43,276 nt of DNA from Pseudomonadota bacterium. GTDB taxonomy: Bacteria > Pseudomonadota > Alphaproteobacteria > Rhizobiales > Xanthobacteraceae. A program made the position numbers and the translations under genes. The notes beneath the pieces were generated by a model, which searched no databases, was not told the origin of the DNA, and saw only the letters and a list, made by a program, of their open reading frames with translations. The DNA lies in NCBI GenBank assembly GCA_018971625.1, contig JAGXAJ010000031.1, positions 1 through 43,276 of the forward strand. The letters are read 5' to 3'. Positions 1 through 8,860 of the stretch are shown here, piece after piece. How positions within the stretch are numbered: the stretch's first letter is position 1; every line of letters starts with the position of its first letter.

Positions 1-198
1 GCTTCAAATCGCGCTGCAATGTCATCGGTGAGCGACAACACGCCTCAAGCACCTTGCGATCTTTCCTCGAAAGGCAGACTTCTCTTGCTTCGGGTATCAT
101 CCCGACCTTGAATCACGACTCACGTTCCAAGAAAAGCGGGTACTAGGGCAGCCGGCGCAAACCGAATGATGGCGGGTTCGGCGAAAAGGGCTTAGATG

Positions 199-441
199 TC
201 ATCCGTTGCCGTTTAACCACGGCGTAGCAAGGATATGAAAGAGCCCGTCTACTGCGGGTGGCCTTACTCTGTCTTCCCGGTAGGCCCTGATCTCAACCCG
301 TGTCATTGCACATTCCAGCAGCGCAATGCGCAACTCGGTCAATTGCTTCTGTCCCTGTTCCTTGAGCGCACGTCGGCGATCGTGGAGACGGCGGGTATCC
401 TCGATTACGAGTTGGGCACGGGTTAGGAGCGGGTCGGGCAT
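199..441 (-). CDS. small hypothetical protein, 80 aa
   Basis: Charged, helix-rich small protein of unknown function. It opens with MPDPLLTRAQ and continues with a long arginine/lysine/glutamate-rich helix that could form a coiled coil. I chose the ATG at 441 because the upstream GTG at 480 adds a cysteine/histidine-rich segment that looks non-coding; no strong ribosome binding site supports either start. The composition resembles the small cytoplasmic proteins common in Bradyrhizobium. The opposite strand is also open here, so the call is tentative. Confidence 0.42.
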   Translation of the reverse strand: MPDPLLTRAQLVIEDTRRLHDRRRALKEQGQKQLTELRIALLECAMTRVEIRAYREDRVRPPAVDGLFHILATPWLNGNG

Positions 442-823
442 TCGTAAAAATGCACAGTGCGCGCGCTTGGTTGCAATCACCCAAGTTAATAAAAGGCGAG
501 CAATTGAAAATTTTACTACTTTTCATGGCGTTCCAATTGTGCGGCGCGTCCAAGAAATTCGGTCGCAATTCGTATCGGCCTAGCGCATGTTTCTTCTCCG
601 ATGGGTCCGGCTAAGCTCGTGCAATGAGCGGCTTTGACGCGCAGGGCGGCAGTACCGTTCAATTCCTTGTTGTCATTGTCATCAGGGGTCGGGGTCAACT
701 GCCCCAACGGCCGACGTTCCTTATTCGGTCCATCAGTGATGGCTACATGCGGCATGTTAGCCATGTTACCGTTCATTCAAAGGTCGTATTCTGATTGGTC
801 TGAGCAATCGGGCGGCACAGGCT
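442..823. other. intergenic stretch, no convincing gene
   Basis: About 380 bases in which both strands contain only short ORFs of shadow-like composition. I see no tRNA, transposon end or clear promoter. It lies between two small hypothetical genes at the left edge of the mobile-element remnant. Confidence 0.4.
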
Positions 824-988
824 GTGGCAGACTTCATTTTTAGGGCGAACATCGCCCACTACAAAGACCTGCTGGCCGCTGAAACGGACGCTCAGAAGGT
901 TGCTGTGCTCCGCAAGCTACTGGCAGAGGAAGAGGCCAAATACGCGGAATGGCGCACCAAAAATCCCGCGCCGAAGAAGCCTGAATAA
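824..988 (+). CDS. small hypothetical protein, 54 aa (GTG start)
   Basis: Reads from a GTG at 824 to TAA at 986-988. The product is an amphipathic helical protein containing ANIAHYKDLLAAETD followed by LRKLLAEEEAKYAEW. This pattern (NI.HYK.LL..ETD...VL..LLAEEEAK) is typical of short conserved proteins of unknown function in Bradyrhizobium. The frame stays open upstream of 824 without an ATG, so the real start is uncertain and the gene may have lost its 5' end. No good ribosome binding site is visible. Confidence 0.5.
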   Translation: MADFIFRANIAHYKDLLAAETDAQKVAVLRKLLAEEEAKYAEWRTKNPAPKKPE

Positions 989-1299
989 AGAAGCTGGCGC
1001 TCTGAGCTTGTCCCTCGCTGAATTGATTTGCCTCGAGGACCGATCAGCAATTCCGATGGATCTTGCCACGCATGTTGCAGCCAGCGGGAAAGCCCTTTGG
1101 CAAACGCGATACCAGTTCGCACGGTGCGTCGATGCCGCTAAGCGATGCTCCAATAACTACAATTCGGCCCTTCATAAAAAATTAGGCGAAGGGAGAAGCC
1201 AGCATTTCGTTAAGTCCGCATCATCGCACTTGGGGTCAAAGAGCACCTTCGACGTCTCAATCGTGATGCGTCAATGACCAACCGCTGGACTAATTAAAT
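989..1299. other. intergenic stretch downstream of traD
   Basis: About 310 bases with no supported gene. In Ti-type transfer regions traG, the coupling protein, follows traD on the same strand. No traG-like coding sequence is visible here or further left in the window, so the transfer operon appears to be cut just after traD. Confidence 0.45.
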
Positions 1300-1539
1300 T
1301 TATCTTGTTGCGCGCATCGCCGGAGCTGCCTCAAGCGCTTGCTTTCCCTTTGCAGCCCACTGCGCTCGTGCTCGTTCGCCTTCATCGCTCTTGAGCTTGT
1401 CGGCGCTCCAGAGCAGCGCTCCGAGGATGATTGCGCGATCATCGCCGGTCAACTCCACGATCCCGGCTTTGACGACGAGGCCGCCGAGTTCGATGAGATG
1501 CCGCGTGCGCTTGCGGCGCTCGACCTGCCATGTGCGCAT
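1300..1539 (-). CDS. traD: conjugal transfer protein TraD
   Basis: 79 aa, beginning MRTWQVERRKRTRHLIELGG and continuing LVVKAGIVEL..DDRAIILGALL, the usual pattern of the short TraD proteins of Ti-type conjugation modules. I chose the ATG at 1539 because it lies one base after the traC stop codon (1541-1543), which indicates a traC-traD operon; the frame stays open further upstream inside traC, but that part looks non-coding. TraD is an accessory DNA-transfer protein whose biochemical role is poorly known. The expected next gene, traG, is missing. Confidence 0.75.
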   Translation of the reverse strand: MRTWQVERRKRTRHLIELGGLVVKAGIVELTGDDRAIILGALLWSADKLKSDEGERARAQWAAKGKQALEAAPAMRATR

Positions 1540-1540
1540 G

Positions 1541-1867
1541 TCATGTCGCGCCTTTGCGGTTTGGTGCCGATTGCGCGCCGCTCGGTTGCGCAGGAGCGCC
1601 GTCCGGGTTGCGGTTATTTGTCGGTGCATTTCGCCGCGCCCGGCTTTGAAAGAACGCGGCCCCGCGTTTTGCCCATGCCTCCCTCTTTCCGGCCTCTTGC
1701 GTCTCGGCCAGCACGATCAGCGCGCCAGCCAGTTCGTTAACACTGAGGCTATCTGCCCCGGTGGCGATCACCAGTTCACCGAGCTGCTGCACTTTGCGGG
1801 TTTTCAGCCCTCGCGCCTTGTCTTCGAGCGCTTTCAGTTCGGCATCAAAATCCCTCGGCTTGCGCAT
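1541..1867 (-). CDS. traC: conjugal transfer protein TraC
   Basis: 108 aa, starting MRKPRDFDAELKALEDKAR, then LKTRKVQQLGELVIATGADSL and an alanine-rich helical segment. This matches TraC of Ti-type systems, thought to be an accessory factor at oriT. Two adjacent ATGs occur (1870 and 1867); the second has the better spacing (7 bases) from a GGGAG ribosome binding site. It is transcribed away from traA across the presumed oriT, the arrangement seen in Agrobacterium Ti and pAt plasmids. The C-terminal third is rich in Pro, Ala and Asn and probably disordered. Confidence 0.75.
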   Translation of the reverse strand: MRKPRDFDAELKALEDKARGLKTRKVQQLGELVIATGADSLSVNELAGALIVLAETQEAGKREAWAKRGAAFFQSRARRNAPTNNRNPDGAPAQPSGAQSAPNRKGAT

Positions 1868-1980
1868 CATCGTCTCCCATGAGAGGTGATGGAGAAATGA
1901 TAGTCGAGCGCCCAGCACAATGCTGTAAGATCGTCAGGACGGCCTGGGACGCGGTAGTCCCCCCCGAGATTTTTTCGAGG

Positions 1981-2010
1981 GAGGGCGCGCTTATACGTCG
2001 TGCCGACGTG
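1981..2010. other. probable origin of transfer (oriT)
   Basis: The traC-traA intergenic region contains GAGGGCGCGCTTATACGTCG; its complement includes TAAGCGCGCCCT, one base away from the RSF1010/Ti-family nick core TAAGTGCGCCCT as I remember it. Immediately beside it is a perfect inverted repeat, ACGTCG-TGC-CGACGT (1995-2009). Position between divergent traC and traA, nick-like core and adjacent hairpin together fit an oriT recognised by the TraA relaxase encoded next door. Confidence 0.6.
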
Positions 2011-2039
2011 CGCTTCGCCGTGTAGATGATCCGGTCGCG

Positions 2040-5000
2040 ATGGCGATCTATCATCTTCACATCAAGGTCATTGGCCGCAAATCCGGCTCAAGCGCGGTGG
2101 CGTCGGCCGCCTACCGCTCCGCCTCGCGGCTGCGCGACGAGCGGCTTGACCGCAGCCACGATTTTTCCGGCAAGCGCGGCGTCGTCCATTCCGAGGTGAT
2201 GCTGCCGGAGAATGCGCCGCAGACATGGAACGACCGCGAACGGCTCTGGAACGATGTCGAGGCGTTCGAAATCCGGAAAGATGCCCAGCTGGCCCGCGAG
2301 GTCGAATTCGCCCTTCCACGCGAGATGAGTGAGGCACAGGGCATCGAACTCGCCCGCGACTTCGTGCGGAGCGAATTCGTCTATCGGGGCATGATCGCCG
2401 ATCTCAACGTGCATTGGGATATGGCCGAGGACGGAAGCCCCAAGCCCCATGCCCACGTCATGCTGACCATGCGTGCGGTGGACGGGAATGGTTTCGGCCA
2501 GAAGGTGCGCGAGTGGAATCGCACGGCGATGGTGGAGCGCTGGCGGGAACGCTGGGCCGAGCTTGCCAATGAGCGGCTGGCCGAGCTCGACATCGACGCG
2601 CGGATCGACCATCGCAGCCTCGAGGCACAGGGCCTCGCGCTTGAACCGCAAAGCCAGATCGGTGCGCCCGCTAAACGTATCGAGGATGATCGGGGCATCG
2701 AGGGTCAAGGGATCGAGGCCGACCGCGCCGAGATGCATCGCGATATCGCGCGCGGCAATGGTGCGTTGATCATCGCCGATCCGTCGGTCGCATTGGACGC
2801 GATCACCCATCAACAATCGACTTTTACGCAGCGCGACATCGCAAAGTTCGCGCACCGGCATAGCGACGGCATCGACCAATTCAACGACGTGATGGGCGCG
2901 ATACGTCGCGCCTCAAGTCTGGTCGAACTCGGCAATGATGGGCGCGGCGAAGATCGCTTAACCACGACCGAGATGATCGAGGCGGAACAGCGCCTGCATC
3001 GCGCCGCCGATCTGATAGCCGAACGGGATCGCCACAAGGTCCGTGATAGGGATCGCGAAGTGGCAATGGCGCGTGCGGAAGGACGCGGGCTTGTCCTGTC
3101 GGGCGAACAGGCCGACGCGCTGGCGCATGTCACGGATGGACGCGATTTAAGCGTCGTGGTCGGCCATGCCGGAACGGGAAAGAGCGCAATGCTGGGCGTG
3201 GCGCGGGATGCCTGGGAGGCCGCGGGCTACGAGGTCCGGGGCGTGGCCCTTTCCGGCATCGCGGCAGAAAATCTCGAAAGCGGATCCGGCATATCGTCAC
3301 GCACCATCGCCAGCATGGAACACGGCTGGGAACAAGGACGCGACCTGCTCACGTCGCGCGATGTGCTGGTGATCGACGAGGCGGGCATGGTCGGCACGCG
3401 CCAGTTGGAGCGTGTCCTTTCCCATGCCGCCGAGGCTGGCGCAAAGGTCGTGCTGGTCGGCGATCCCAAGCAGTTGCAATCCATCGAAGCCGGCGCGGCG
3501 TTCCGCTCGATCCATGAGCGTCATGGCGGCGTGGAAATCGGCGAGGTACGCCGTCAGCGGGAGGACTGGCAGCGCGACGCAACGGGCTATCTGGCCACCG
3601 GCAGAACCGGCCATGCGCTTGCAGCTTACCGTTCCCATGGGATGGTGCACGAGGCCCAGACCCGCGAGCAGGCGCGCAACGATCTGATCGAGCGCTGGGA
3701 CCGCGAACGGCAGGCATCACCGGAGCGCAGCCGGATCATCCTCACCCACACCAATGACGAGGTCCGCGCCCTCAACGAGGCCGCGCGGGAGCGGATGCGG
3801 ACGGCGGGCGATCTGGGCGATGACGTGCGCCTTATGGTCGAGCGCGGCGAGCGAAGCTTTGCCAGCGGGGATCGCATCATGTTCCTGCAAAATGAACGCG
3901 GCCTCGGGGTGAAGAACGGCACGCTCGGTATCATCGAACAGGTCAACGCACAGAGCATGACCGTGCAGACTGACGATGGCCGATCGGTCCGGTTCGATCT
4001 CAAGGATTATCACCGGATCGATCATGGCTATGCCGCGACCATCCACAAGGCGCAGGGCATGACGGTGGACCGCGCCTATGTGCTGGCGACGCCCGGCATG
4101 GATGCCCACAGCAGCTATGTCGCCCTGTCGCGGCACCGTGACGGCATGGATCTGCACTATGGCCGCGACGACTTTGCCAGCGAGGGGCGGCTCACCCGCA
4201 CCCTGTCGCGCGACCGTGCCAAGGACATGGCCTCGGACTACGAGCAAAGCGATCCGGTGCAAAGCTACGCCGAGCGGCGTGGGATCAGCTTCCGCGAGCG
4301 CGTGACCGAGATCGTGCGCATGGTCGTGCCCGAGAAGGTACGCAACATGTTCGACAGCCTTCGCTCTCCTTCAGAAGTGCCGGGCCCGGATAGCGGACGG
4401 AGGCCGGAACGGGAGACGCCGGAAAGGGAAAGGAGTGTGACAGCCGCCGCGCGGCGCGAGACCGAAGCGCCGGAAAAGAAGGCGGCTGAAGACCTGGAAA
4501 AAGAAATGCGCCGTTTCCGCACCCGGATGCTCGTGCGCCATGCCCGCGCCGTGGATGCGGTCTTCGAGGCGCAGGAGATGGGCGGCCAAGCAACTCCCGA
4601 GCAGGTGAAAGAACTCCAAAAGGCCCGAAAAATCTTCGAGGAGGTGCGGCCCTATGGCTCGGTCGACGCTGAAGCCGCCTACAAGAAAGATCCGGACCTT
4701 GCCCACGAGGCGGCTGGCGGCCGGGTCAACCGGGCCATCCGCGCCCTCCAGCTCGAAACCGAAATGCGCATCGATCCCAGCCGTCGCGCCGACCTTTTCG
4801 TGGAGCGCTGGCAGGAGCTCGGCCAGACCCGCCAGCGCCAATATCAGGCGGGTGACATGTCCGGCTACAGGTCAACTCGCTCGGCGATGGGCGACATGGC
4901 GAGAAGCCTCGAACGCGATCCACAACTGGAGTCCCTCCTCGAGAACCGGAAACGGGAGCTTGGCATCTCCTTCGAATCAGGTCGCCGGCTCGGCCTCGAA

Positions 5001-5054
5001 CTCGCCTTCGCTCACGGCATCGACCTCGGCAGAGGTCGGGGCATCGAAATTTGA
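2040..5054 (+). CDS. traA: Ti-type conjugative relaxase/helicase TraA
   Basis: 1004 aa, close to the usual length of TraA. The N-terminal 200 residues are a MobA/MobL relaxase domain that would nick oriT and stay bound to the transferred strand; the metal-binding HxH lies in KPHAHVMLTMR near residue 138. Next comes a RecD/TraI-like superfamily 1 helicase with Walker A GHAGTGKS (about 375-382), Walker B VIDEAG (about 444), GDPKQLQS, and a C-terminal IHKAQGMT ... YVALSRHRD block. The last 250 residues are charged and helical. The ORF is uninterrupted. The start codon overlaps no strong ribosome binding site but fits the conserved N-terminus MAIYHLHIKVI. traF and traB, expected downstream, are absent. 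Confidence 0.93.
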   Translation: MAIYHLHIKVIGRKSGSSAVASAAYRSASRLRDERLDRSHDFSGKRGVVHSEVMLPENAPQTWNDRERLWNDVEAFEIRKDAQLAREVEFALPREMSEAQGIELARDFVRSEFVYRGMIADLNVHWDMAEDGSPKPHAHVMLTMRAVDGNGFGQKVREWNRTAMVERWRERWAELANERLAELDIDARIDHRSLEAQGLALEPQSQIGAPAKRIEDDRGIEGQGIEADRAEMHRDIARGNGALIIADPSVALDAITHQQSTFTQRDIAKFAHRHSDGIDQFNDVMGAIRRASSLVELGNDGRGEDRLTTTEMIEAEQRLHRAADLIAERDRHKVRDRDREVAMARAEGRGLVLSGEQADALAHVTDGRDLSVVVGHAGTGKSAMLGVARDAWEAAGYEVRGVALSGIAAENLESGSGISSRTIASMEHGWEQGRDLLTSRDVLVIDEAGMVGTRQLERVLSHAAEAGAKVVLVGDPKQLQSIEAGAAFRSIHERHGGVEIGEVRRQREDWQRDATGYLATGRTGHALAAYRSHGMVHEAQTREQARNDLIERWDRERQASPERSRIILTHTNDEVRALNEAARERMRTAGDLGDDVRLMVERGERSFASGDRIMFLQNERGLGVKNGTLGIIEQVNAQSMTVQTDDGRSVRFDLKDYHRIDHGYAATIHKAQGMTVDRAYVLATPGMDAHSSYVALSRHRDGMDLHYGRDDFASEGRLTRTLSRDRAKDMASDYEQSDPVQSYAERRGISFRERVTEIVRMVVPEKVRNMFDSLRSPSEVPGPDSGRRPERETPERERSVTAAARRETEAPEKKAAEDLEKEMRRFRTRMLVRHARAVDAVFEAQEMGGQATPEQVKELQKARKIFEEVRPYGSVDAEAAYKKDPDLAHEAAGGRVNRAIRALQLETEMRIDPSRRADLFVERWQELGQTRQRQYQAGDMSGYRSTRSAMGDMARSLERDPQLESLLENRKRELGISFESGRRLGLELAFAHGIDLGRGRGIEI

Positions 5055-5182
5055 TTCGTCCTATTTTCTGCCGGCTCTACGTCACAGTGCGGCGACGCAA
5101 AAAGCTCTCTTGCACGCCTGCAACTGCTGCCCTGTCTTGTCTCAGAAGCCATCAGAAAGAGCCAGCAGGAGGCAGCGCAGCC

Positions 5183-5380
5183 ATGCGCGAACCAGACCGT
5201 ATCGTCCGCTTGAAAACCGTTCTCGCCAGGACCGGGTTGTCCAGATCCACCATCTACCGCAAGATCGCCGAGGGCACGTTCCCGGCTCAGCTCAAAATCA
5301 GCACCAACGGGACCGGCTGGCACGAGTCCGAAATCAACCGCTGGATTGCCGATCCCGTTGCATGGCGTCCGAAAACGTAA
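5183..5380 (+). CDS. AlpA-family helix-turn-helix regulator
   Basis: 65 aa MerR-like winged-helix protein: IVRLKTVLARTGLSRSTIYR, then KIAEGTFPAQLKI and GWHESEINRWI, the hallmark pattern of AlpA/phage excisionase-type regulators. I chose the ATG at 5183 because AGGAGG lies ten bases upstream and the conserved domain begins there; the frame also extends back to 5051 across the traA stop. AlpA proteins commonly activate integrase/excisionase genes of integrative elements. No integrase is in the window, so its target is not visible. Confidence 0.85.
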   Translation: MREPDRIVRLKTVLARTGLSRSTIYRKIAEGTFPAQLKISTNGTGWHESEINRWIADPVAWRPKT

Positions 5381-5800
5381 GTCCGATGAGCGAGGGCTTG
5401 TAAGAAGGGAGTGGCGCGGACCCGCAGCAGGGACCCCATAGACTTGGCCCGATTGTGATTACCTTGAGCCCATAAGGGCGCGCGCCCGCCCTGCCCTCGC
5501 AAGCGGACGTTTGCAATGGCCAATAGGAGATCGGCAAAGGGCCATGTGTGGACGGCTCCGGGTTGGCAAGGACTCTTTTCACGCCTGCAGGATTGATCGG
5601 AGCAGCCATGTGTTCGGCCTTTGAGCGCGGTTGACCGCTGGCCATAATGCCTTCCGCGGATCAGGTCCCAGTCAACAGGACGCATTCGACAATGCTGTGG
5701 CCCATGTGGGTTGTCCTGATCGCCAGATCGACCGGCTCTGCATTACGTGCTGTTGACCCTCCCAACCGTCACATCACGCCGAATACACGGCGCGATCTCG
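5381..5800. other. gap containing the downstream end of the IS110-type element
   Basis: No convincing gene. The part next to the transposase stop (about 5640-5800) contains GTCAACAG and its complement CTGTTGAC about 70 bases apart and probably belongs to the non-coding end of the insertion sequence. In IS1111-group elements the downstream non-coding end carries the structured guide (bridge) RNA; whether it is here or upstream of the transposase I cannot decide by eye. Confidence 0.4.
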
Positions 5801-6582
5801 TTAAGCCGCAAGCGCAACTGGTTCCTTATAGCGCTCACTCCTGGCCATCATCGCCCAAGCCATCCTGGCGAGCTTGTTGGCGAGAGCGATAGCAGCGACT
5901 TTGGCAGGGCGCCGTGCCAGCATTGCTGCGAGCCAAGGCCGATGCTTAGTGCCATGGATTTTGGCATACCTGATCACAGCGAGCGCACCGATCGTGAACA
6001 GACTGCGCAGATAGCGATCGCCTCGTTTACTGATATTGCCAAGCCGCTCCTTGCCGCCGCTTGAGTTCTGCTTCGGCACGAGCCCGATCCAGGCTGAGAA
6101 GTCCCGCCCTGATCGAAACGCCTTCGGCTCGACGACGCTGGCAACCAGCGCGGTAGCTAATACCGGCCCGACGCCGGGGATCTCGTCGAGCCTTTTGCTC
6201 ACTTCACTGGATCGGTGCCAAGCCGTGATCATACGATCGGACTCAAGAATCTGAGCCTTCAGCAGCTGCAGCTGGGCGCCGAGAACGGCAACACACGTGC
6301 GTGCGATCTCGGGTAATCTGCTATCTTTTGAATCAGCGACCACCCTAAGCAGTTGCCCAACTCCATTACGCCCGACCGGCGCCACGATCCCAAACTCAGC
6401 AAGATGAGCGCGGATCGCATTGATTACCGAGTTCTGCTGACGCATCAGCAAATGACGGGTACGGTGGAGGACTAGGCAGCTTTGCTGCTCGACCGTCTTG
6501 GTCGCAACGAAACGCATGTTCGGCCTGGTGACAGGCTCGCAGATCGCCTCGGCATCAGCCGCATCGCTCTTGCCGCGCTTCA
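5801..6582 (-). CDS. IS110-family transposase, 3' exon
   Basis: C-terminal 260 codons of an IS110/IS1111-type transposase. It contains the Transposase_20 domain with EIPGVGPVLATALVASV, the catalytic-serine-region pattern AWIGLVPKQNSSGGKERLG and ISKRGDRYLRSL. The first exon lies at 8500-8749, and the two are separated by a group II intron (6583-8499). Joined, they give 343 codons, a normal length for the family, with the junction reading VKPYVKRGKSDAADAEAICE, a conserved block of these transposases. IS110-type enzymes are DEDD recombinases guided by a bridge RNA. If the intron splices, the element may still be active. Confidence 0.88.
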
Positions 6583-6645
6583 GTAGAGTCGAGGAAAGGC
6601 GCGACGACGCGCTTATGCGCGTTCCGTTTCCTCTCCCCGCTCATC

Positions 6646-6679
6646 AAACCGGACGTGCAGTTTTCCCGCATCCGGCTTT
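6646..6679 (-). ncRNA. group II intron domain V
   Basis: The minus strand reads AAAGCCGGATGCGGGAAAAC followed by TGCACGTCCGGTTT. It folds as the usual 34-nt hairpin: an outer stem pairing AAGCCGGA with TCCGGTTT, a bulge, an inner stem and a GAAA loop. Domain V binds the catalytic metals of the ribozyme. It sits 63 bases before the inferred 3' splice site, leaving room for domain VI. Confidence 0.8.
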
Positions 6680-6692
6680 CCGACAGGCTTCA

Positions 6693-8009
6693 TCACAAGG
6701 CACACGTCGGCGACACTTTACGCACGCGGTTCAGCACAAGAACGCCAGGGTTCTCATAGATTTCACGAGAGAACCGTCTGACGCCACGGCCGGGCGTATT
6801 ATGTCGTCTGCGCAGAAAGGCGAGCACGCGGTCGAAGACGTGTCGATCAACGGCCTGATGGGCTGTGGCAAGAGAGCCATAGCTGAAGTAAGCGGACCAG
6901 CCACCCAGAAGGCGGTTCAGTCGCGCTTGCACTTCGGGCCACGCGCCCTTGTTGCCCGGCGTCAGTAGCTCGCTGACCTTTCTCTTGATCCGCAGCACAC
7001 TTTTCTTGGACGGAGCCGCGCCGAGATACCACCGTCCCCCTTTCGGGAAACGGCGGGGTCCCAGTGTGTATCCAAGGAAATCGAAGCTTTCCAATCGGGC
7101 GTTCTTCACCGAGGTTTTCGCCTCGTTGAGAGTCAACCCAAGCTTTGTCATCACTGCTTTCGTCCACGTCAATGCCTCCTCCGCGTGGCCGCGGCTGAGA
7201 ATGACGAAGTCGTCGGCGTAGGAGATGACGTGCGCACGGAATGCTTCACGCCGACCGCTAAGACGCCAATGCTTCAGGAACCGATTCATGTAGATGACAG
7301 AGAGCAACGGACTGACGACACCGCCCTGTGGCGTGCCGCGCTTGTTGCTCTTCCCGCCATTCATGCGCCGTTTTCCGTCGCTATCCCGTTCCTCGACTGG
7401 AGCTTGCAGCCACAGCTTGATCAGCCGCAGCACATTCCGGTCAACGATGCGTCGGGCCACCGATCTAAGAAGGTCCGAATGCGGGATCGTGTCGAAGTAT
7501 TTCGACAAATCGGCGTCAACAACGTCTGTGTAGCCCCGGCACACAAGCCGGTGCACTTCCTTGACGGCATCGACCGCGCTGCGACGCGGGCGATATCCAT
7601 AAGCGCCGTCCTCAAAATCCGCCTCGAAGATCGGTTCCAGCACGATCTTTGCAGCAGCTTGGACGACCCGGTCCCGGATTGTTGGGATGCCGAGTGGACG
7701 TTCGCCGCCGCCGGGCTTCGGGATCATCACCCGCCGCACCGGATCGGGCCGGTAAGTCTTCGTGACGAGCTCATCGCGCAAGCCGGCCAACCATGCTTCC
7801 AGTGCCGACGCATCGATATGCTCGAAAGCTATTCCGTCCACTCCTGGCGCACCCGCGTTGGCGCGGGCCAGCTTGTAGGCATGGCTCAGAATGTCCTCGC
7901 GGCAGATCTTGTCGTACAGTACGTAGAAGCGGAAGGCAGGCTCCGCCTTCGCCTTGCAATAAAGCTTTCTCTGAAGGCTCCTGATCTTATCGGGCGTTTC
8001 AAGGCTCAT
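6693..8009 (-). CDS. ltrA: group II intron reverse transcriptase/maturase
   Basis: 438 aa from the ATG at 8009 (MSLETPDKIRSLQRKLY). RT blocks are in order: APGVDGIAFE, RPLGIPTIRDRVVQ, DADLSKYFDTIPH, GTPQGGVVSPLLS, the catalytic SYADDFVIL near residue 262, and FLGYTLGPR. A maturase X domain follows, with NRLLGGWSAYFSYGS. The C-terminus ends soon after, without an HNH endonuclease. The frame is open further upstream to 8192, but the conserved N-terminus of this subfamily starts at MSLETP. The protein helps the intron fold, splice and reverse-transcribe into new DNA sites. It shares the strand with the host transposase. Confidence 0.93.
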   Translation of the reverse strand: MSLETPDKIRSLQRKLYCKAKAEPAFRFYVLYDKICREDILSHAYKLARANAGAPGVDGIAFEHIDASALEAWLAGLRDELVTKTYRPDPVRRVMIPKPGGGERPLGIPTIRDRVVQAAAKIVLEPIFEADFEDGAYGYRPRRSAVDAVKEVHRLVCRGYTDVVDADLSKYFDTIPHSDLLRSVARRIVDRNVLRLIKLWLQAPVEERDSDGKRRMNGGKSNKRGTPQGGVVSPLLSVIYMNRFLKHWRLSGRREAFRAHVISYADDFVILSRGHAEEALTWTKAVMTKLGLTLNEAKTSVKNARLESFDFLGYTLGPRRFPKGGRWYLGAAPSKKSVLRIKRKVSELLTPGNKGAWPEVQARLNRLLGGWSAYFSYGSLATAHQAVDRHVFDRVLAFLRRRHNTPGRGVRRFSREIYENPGVLVLNRVRKVSPTCAL

Positions 8010-8499
8010 CGCCAATCTACCCTTTCCCTCGCCATCTTCAAAAGCGCACCTGAAGTCAGGGTCCTTTCCTCCGCCGGAATTACCCGGTTTCATCGGTATT
8101 ACGACCCTGTCCGACTCCCGTCCGGTCCATCGACTACTCGATGCTGAAGGCGCGACCTTCGACCAAGATGGGTCTCCCCCGATTACCCGCACTACCTTTC
8201 CAGCGTGCCGTGCCCATTACCCCGATGAACCAGACAGGTGCATGCGTCGATTGCTTCCCTGTCCACACGGCCTTCCCCACCCTACGATCGGGTCGGCATT
8301 CACATCGTAACTTTCGAGGCGTGCTCAGGCTTCACTCACGTTACGGCCCGCTGGATTGCTCGGCCGCCCAAGGCGACCTTTGTCACGAGGCTTCGGTCCG
8401 TCCGATTGCTCGTCCAAACCGCTCGTCAGCTACCCGATCAATCGACAACTTTCTGGGTGGATCCTTCCTCCACTGGTAATACGCGCCGTCGGGGCGCAC

Positions 8500-8749
8500 C
8501 GTACGGCTTCACATAGGCCGGCGGCATCAGCCGTACCGTGAGGCCGAGCGCCTGCAACTCGCGCGACCAGTGATGCGACGAGGCGCAAGCTTCGATGCCA
8601 ACTAAGCACGGCTGCAGCTTCTGGAAGAACTCCAGAACGTAGCGACGCTTCAGCTGACGACGAATGACCACCTGGCCAACGGCATCAACGCCGTGCACTT
8701 GGAAGACCGACTTCGCAATGTCCAGACCGACCGTCAAAATTGATTGCAT
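8500..8749 (-). CDS. IS110-family transposase, 5' exon
   Basis: First 83 codons of the split transposase, starting MQSILTVGLDIAKSVFQVHG with GGAGGAG seven bases before the ATG. It carries the first DEDD acidic residue (GLDIAK) and VGIEACASSHHWSREL. The coding sequence ends in KPY plus the first base of the next codon at the intron boundary (8500). Read straight on into the intron, the frame runs about 20 unrelated codons to a stop, so without splicing only a truncated protein is made. The 5' flank (8750-8860) contains a GGCAC-GAGA-GTGCC hairpin that could be part of the element's end. Confidence 0.88.
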
Positions 8750-8860
8750 AGGTTGCTCCTCCGATTCGTGGGAGCCTTAAAACGGCACCCACTCCTTGGC
8801 ACTCTCGTGCCGGTGGAGGAGCCGTCCACAGCATCAGCAGGCGACATCAGAGAACTGAAA

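Larger units (their letters stand above)
6583..8499 (-). mobile_element. group II intron inserted in the IS110 transposase gene
   Basis: 1917 bases on the minus strand. The 5' end is GTGCGCCCCG, matching the GUGYG start of group II introns; the 3' end is CGACTCTAC, fitting the terminal AY rule. A typical 34-base domain V (6646-6679) and a GC-rich domain VI-like stem precede the 3' end, and the maturase ORF occupies domain IV. Precise removal joins CCGTACG to TGAAGCGCGG and restores the transposase reading frame. All parts needed for retrohoming except an endonuclease domain are visible, so it looks intact and of the endonuclease-lacking type. Confidence 0.88.

Noticed and set aside
2088..2879. 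263-codon minus-strand ORF inside traA, and other long antisense ORFs within it
   Set aside because: Shadow of the strongly coding, motif-rich traA frame; composition follows GC-rich codon mirroring and there are no recognisable domains.
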